The notes under the pieces are model-generated. The model worked only from the letters and a program-made list of their open reading frames with translations, was not told where the DNA came from and ran no database searches. DNA of 64,000 nucleotides from Pseudarthrobacter psychrotolerans (GTDB lineage: Bacteria > Actinomycetota > Actinomycetes > Actinomycetales > Micrococcaceae), in contig NZ_CP047898.1 of NCBI RefSeq assembly GCF_009911795.1, positions 4,340,001 to 4,404,000 of the forward strand. The letters are read 5' to 3'. A program made the position numbers and the translations under genes. This document shows positions 61,891 through 64,000 of the stretch, in pieces; within the stretch, counting starts at the first letter, position 1, and the number at the start of each line of letters is the position of its first letter.

Positions 61891-63540
61891 ATGTCGAGCC
61901 AACCGGCCGCACCACCCCTGGCGATGACCCACCGCCAGATTATGGAAGCCCTGACCGGGCTCCTCGCGGCGTTCTTCACCGCCATCCTCAGCAGCACCAT
62001 CGTGGCCAACGCGTTGCCCACCATCATGTCCGATCTGCACGGCACCCAGACCGACTTCGCCTGGGTGATCACGGCCGCCCTGCTCGCCAACGCCGTCACC
62101 ACCCCCATCTGGGGCAAGCTGTCCGACCTCTTCAACAAGAAGATCCTGGTCCAGCTGAGCATCGTTATCTTCGTGGCCGGCTCGGTCATGGCCGGACTCT
62201 CCGAGACTATCCCGCTGCTGCTCACCGCACGCGTTATCCAAGGCGTGGCCATGGGTGGGCTCACCGCGCTGGCGCAGGCCATCATCGGCACCATGATCCC
62301 GCCCCGGGACCGCGGCAAATACTCCGGCTACATGGGCGCCGTGATGGCGGTAGGCACTGCCGGCGGTCCGCTGCTGGGCGGATTCATCGTGGACAGCCCG
62401 CTGGGCTGGCGCTGGACCTTCTTCGTCTGCGTGCCGCTCGCCGTCGTCGCCCTCATCCTGCTCCAGATAACCCTGAAAATCGAGCACATCAAGCGCCACG
62501 TCAAGATCGACTGGCTTGGCTCCATCCTGCTGACCTCCGGGGTCAGCCTGCTCCTGATCTGGGTGTCCTTCGCCGGCAACCCCGCCTACTACGACTGGGT
62601 TTCCTGGCAGTCGGCCGCCATGGTGGGCGGCGGCGTAGTGCTGCTGGCGCTGCTGGTGCTGGTGGAGTCCAAGGTGGAGCAGCCCATCATCCCGCTCAAG
62701 ATCATCTCCGAACGCACCACCGCTCTGGCCATCATCGCTTCAGTGGCCGTGGGCATCGCAATGTTCGGTTCAACCACTTTCCTGGGCCAGTACTTCCAGG
62801 TGGCCCGTGGCGCCACGCCTACCGAAGCCGGGCTCCTGACACTTCCGATGATCGCCGGCAACCTGACCGGCTCGGTCGTTTCCGGTCTGCTCATCAGCCG
62901 CACCGGCAAGTGGAAGGGCTACCTGATCGGCGGGTCCATTCTCCTGATCGGCGGCCTCGGGCTGGCTGGCACCATGGACCACACCACCGAACTCTGGCAG
63001 GCCGGGATCTTCACGGCAATCCTGGGCTTGGGCCTCGGCATGCTGATGCAGAACCTGGTCCTGGCGGTGCAGAACACGGTCCGGGCGTCCGATATCGGTT
63101 CGGCCAGCGCGTCCGTGGCGTTCTTCCGTTCGGTGGGCGGCGCGATCGGTGTCTCCGTGCTCGGCGCCATCCTCAGCAGCCGGGTCAGCGAACTCGCCAC
63201 GCAGGGCCTGGCTGCGGCCGGCATCCCGGTGGAGGGCGGGTCGGCCGGGGCCAGCATGGACCTCGTTGACATGCCCGGACCGGTGCGCGAAATCATGCGC
63301 GCCGCCTATGGCGACGCCACCGCAGAGGTCTTCCTGATCTCCGCCGGCGTTGCGGTGATAGCCCTGGTCTCGGTCCTGTTCATCAAGGAACGCCCGCTGC
63401 GGCGCACCGTTGACATCCAGCCGGAGGCGCAGCCAGGGGCGGTGGCAGCGCCAGGGACAGGCGCCGGGGAAAGAACCGACGCCGAGGCAAACGCCGACGC
63501 TGAAAGCACGACGCCGGAACTCGCCTCCGCGAACCGCTGA
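61891..63540 (+). CDS. MFS drug exporter, DHA2 (14-helix) type
   Basis: A 549-residue protein of the EmrB/QacA group with about fourteen helices. LTGLLAAFFTAILSSTIVAN and ALPTIMSDLHGTQTDFAWVI (helix 1 and loop), WGKLSDLFNKKILVQLSIVI (motif A), RVIQGVAMGGLTALAQAIIG (motif B) and MAVGTAGGPLLGGFIVDSPL (motif C of exporters) are in order. The last ~50 residues are an Ala/Glu-rich cytoplasmic tail. Start 61891 follows GGAG; the frame running back to 61414 is antisense-like noise across the marR gene. It likely exports a toxic compound sensed by the MarR protein. Confidence 0.92.
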   Translation: MSSQPAAPPLAMTHRQIMEALTGLLAAFFTAILSSTIVANALPTIMSDLHGTQTDFAWVITAALLANAVTTPIWGKLSDLFNKKILVQLSIVIFVAGSVMAGLSETIPLLLTARVIQGVAMGGLTALAQAIIGTMIPPRDRGKYSGYMGAVMAVGTAGGPLLGGFIVDSPLGWRWTFFVCVPLAVVALILLQITLKIEHIKRHVKIDWLGSILLTSGVSLLLIWVSFAGNPAYYDWVSWQSAAMVGGGVVLLALLVLVESKVEQPIIPLKIISERTTALAIIASVAVGIAMFGSTTFLGQYFQVARGATPTEAGLLTLPMIAGNLTGSVVSGLLISRTGKWKGYLIGGSILLIGGLGLAGTMDHTTELWQAGIFTAILGLGLGMLMQNLVLAVQNTVRASDIGSASASVAFFRSVGGAIGVSVLGAILSSRVSELATQGLAAAGIPVEGGSAGASMDLVDMPGPVREIMRAAYGDATAEVFLISAGVAVIALVSVLFIKERPLRRTVDIQPEAQPGAVAAPGTGAGERTDAEANADAESTTPELASANR

Positions 63541-63599
63541 CCGACGGGCGACCACTGACCGAGGCGAGCCGCTGAAGTAAGCGCCAGCCGCTGACCTGA

Positions 63600-63656
63600 G
63601 CGCGAACGGACACTTGACGCCCCTGGGATCCAGGGGCTCAGGGGGTCCGTTCGCGC
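63600..63656. terminator. Palindromic terminator (family B)
   Basis: Twelve paired bases GCGCGAACGGAC (63600-63611) with GTCCGTTCGCGC (63645-63656), and an inner hairpin CCCCTGG-gat-CCAGGGG. The surrounding 63541-63826 holds no gene; its last part is the upstream region of the ABC exporter gene, with a small CTGAG-aaatgt-CAG hairpin near 63752. Confidence 0.8.
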
Positions 63657-63826
63657 AGGTCGGTGGCCGGAAATCCTATGGGGGAGTACGCCGATCGGAT
63701 GATCTTTGCCGAAGATGTTTCGCCCGGGCAACGGATTTCGTAGAGTAGGTAGGCTGAGAAATGTCAGCCCCGTCTGTTACTACTTATCCTCATCATTTCG
63801 CGCTCTCTTCCTAAGGATTCACGGGC

Positions 63827-64000
63827 ATGCTCCTCACCCTCATACGGCGCTACTCCAAACCGTATATGCCGTATATCATCGCCGTCGTAGTGTTCCAGCT
63901 GGCGTCCACCATCGCAGCGCTTTACCTTCCCAGCCTCAACGCCCAGATCATCGACGAAGGCGTTTCCCGCGGGGACACGGACTTCATCTGGCGGACCGGG
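63827..64000 (+). CDS. ABC exporter, N-terminal start, cut by window edge
   Basis: The last 58 codons read MLLTLIRRYSKPYMPYIIAV, then VVFQLASTIAALYLPSLNAQ and IIDEGVSRGDTDFIWRTG. This is the first helix and loop of an ABC_membrane exporter half (the LPSLNAQIIDEGV pattern is typical of heterodimeric multidrug exporters). The ATG follows CTAAGGATT. The rest lies beyond the window. Proximity to a MarR/DHA2 operon suggests a drug-resistance neighbourhood. Confidence 0.85.
   Translation, partial: MLLTLIRRYSKPYMPYIIAVVVFQLASTIAALYLPSLNAQIIDEGVSRGDTDFIWRTG

Overview
The window is high-GC actinobacterial DNA, most like Arthrobacter, Pseudarthrobacter or Paenarthrobacter (Micrococcaceae). This rests on strong GC bias at codon third positions, frequent GTG/TTG starts, ATGA-coupled genes, the sucCD arrangement, Cgl0159-type and DUF6314 proteins, and long perfect-palindrome terminators. 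Genus is inference; there is no rRNA gene here.

Region by region. 1-3.2 kb: the tail of an alpha-mannosidase, an alpha/beta hydrolase sitting between the two ends of a broken luciferase-like monooxygenase gene, and an HNH-nuclease remnant. 3.2-4.7 kb: a coupled regulator/membrane-protein pair. 4.8-8.6 kb: an ABC-F ATPase behind a hairpin leader, coupled to an ABC exporter. 8.6-16.9 kb: Nudix hydrolase, DUF6314, tRNA-Arg(CCT), membrane proteins, an inositol-phosphatase-like enzyme, PcrA helicase, a glycosyltransferase and a secreted protein. 17-19.3 kb: sucCD with a structured leader. 19.4-23.2 kb: MarR/MFS/aldo-keto reductase and ArsR/SRPBCC modules.

23.2-52.6 kb is one large cyclitol (inositol) catabolic island: tautomerase, iolC, an IolJ-type aldolase, iolD, iolA, iolE, iolG, an isomerase and an IolT-type porter; then an oxidoreductase/isomerase/LacI module; a sugar ABC importer; four more Gfo/Idh/MocA dehydrogenases and another isomerase; and finally iolB and a GntR regulator on the other strand. 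All steps from myo-inositol to acetyl-CoA and dihydroxyacetone phosphate are present. Beyond them there are six extra dehydrogenases and three isomerase-like TIM barrels, suggesting a wider cyclitol or oxidised-sugar diet. Matching TGTC/GACA-type motifs lie at five promoters in the island, including the GntR gene's own. Two nested insertion sequences (IS1182-like inside the target duplication of an IS1634-like element) sit exactly on the stop codon of the last dehydrogenase.

52.8-64 kb: SRPBCC protein, LOG-family protein, VIT1/CCC1-type transporter, a small acidic protein, an agmatine/guanidino-compound module (sodium symporter, XRE-cupin regulator, ureohydrolase, ThDP enzyme), a MarR/DHA2 efflux pair and the start of an ABC exporter.

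Four genes between 37.4 and 54.7 kb carry single-base frameshifts, three of them in G runs; I treat these as either assembly errors or young pseudogenes. The sodium symporter seems to lack an internal block of helices.
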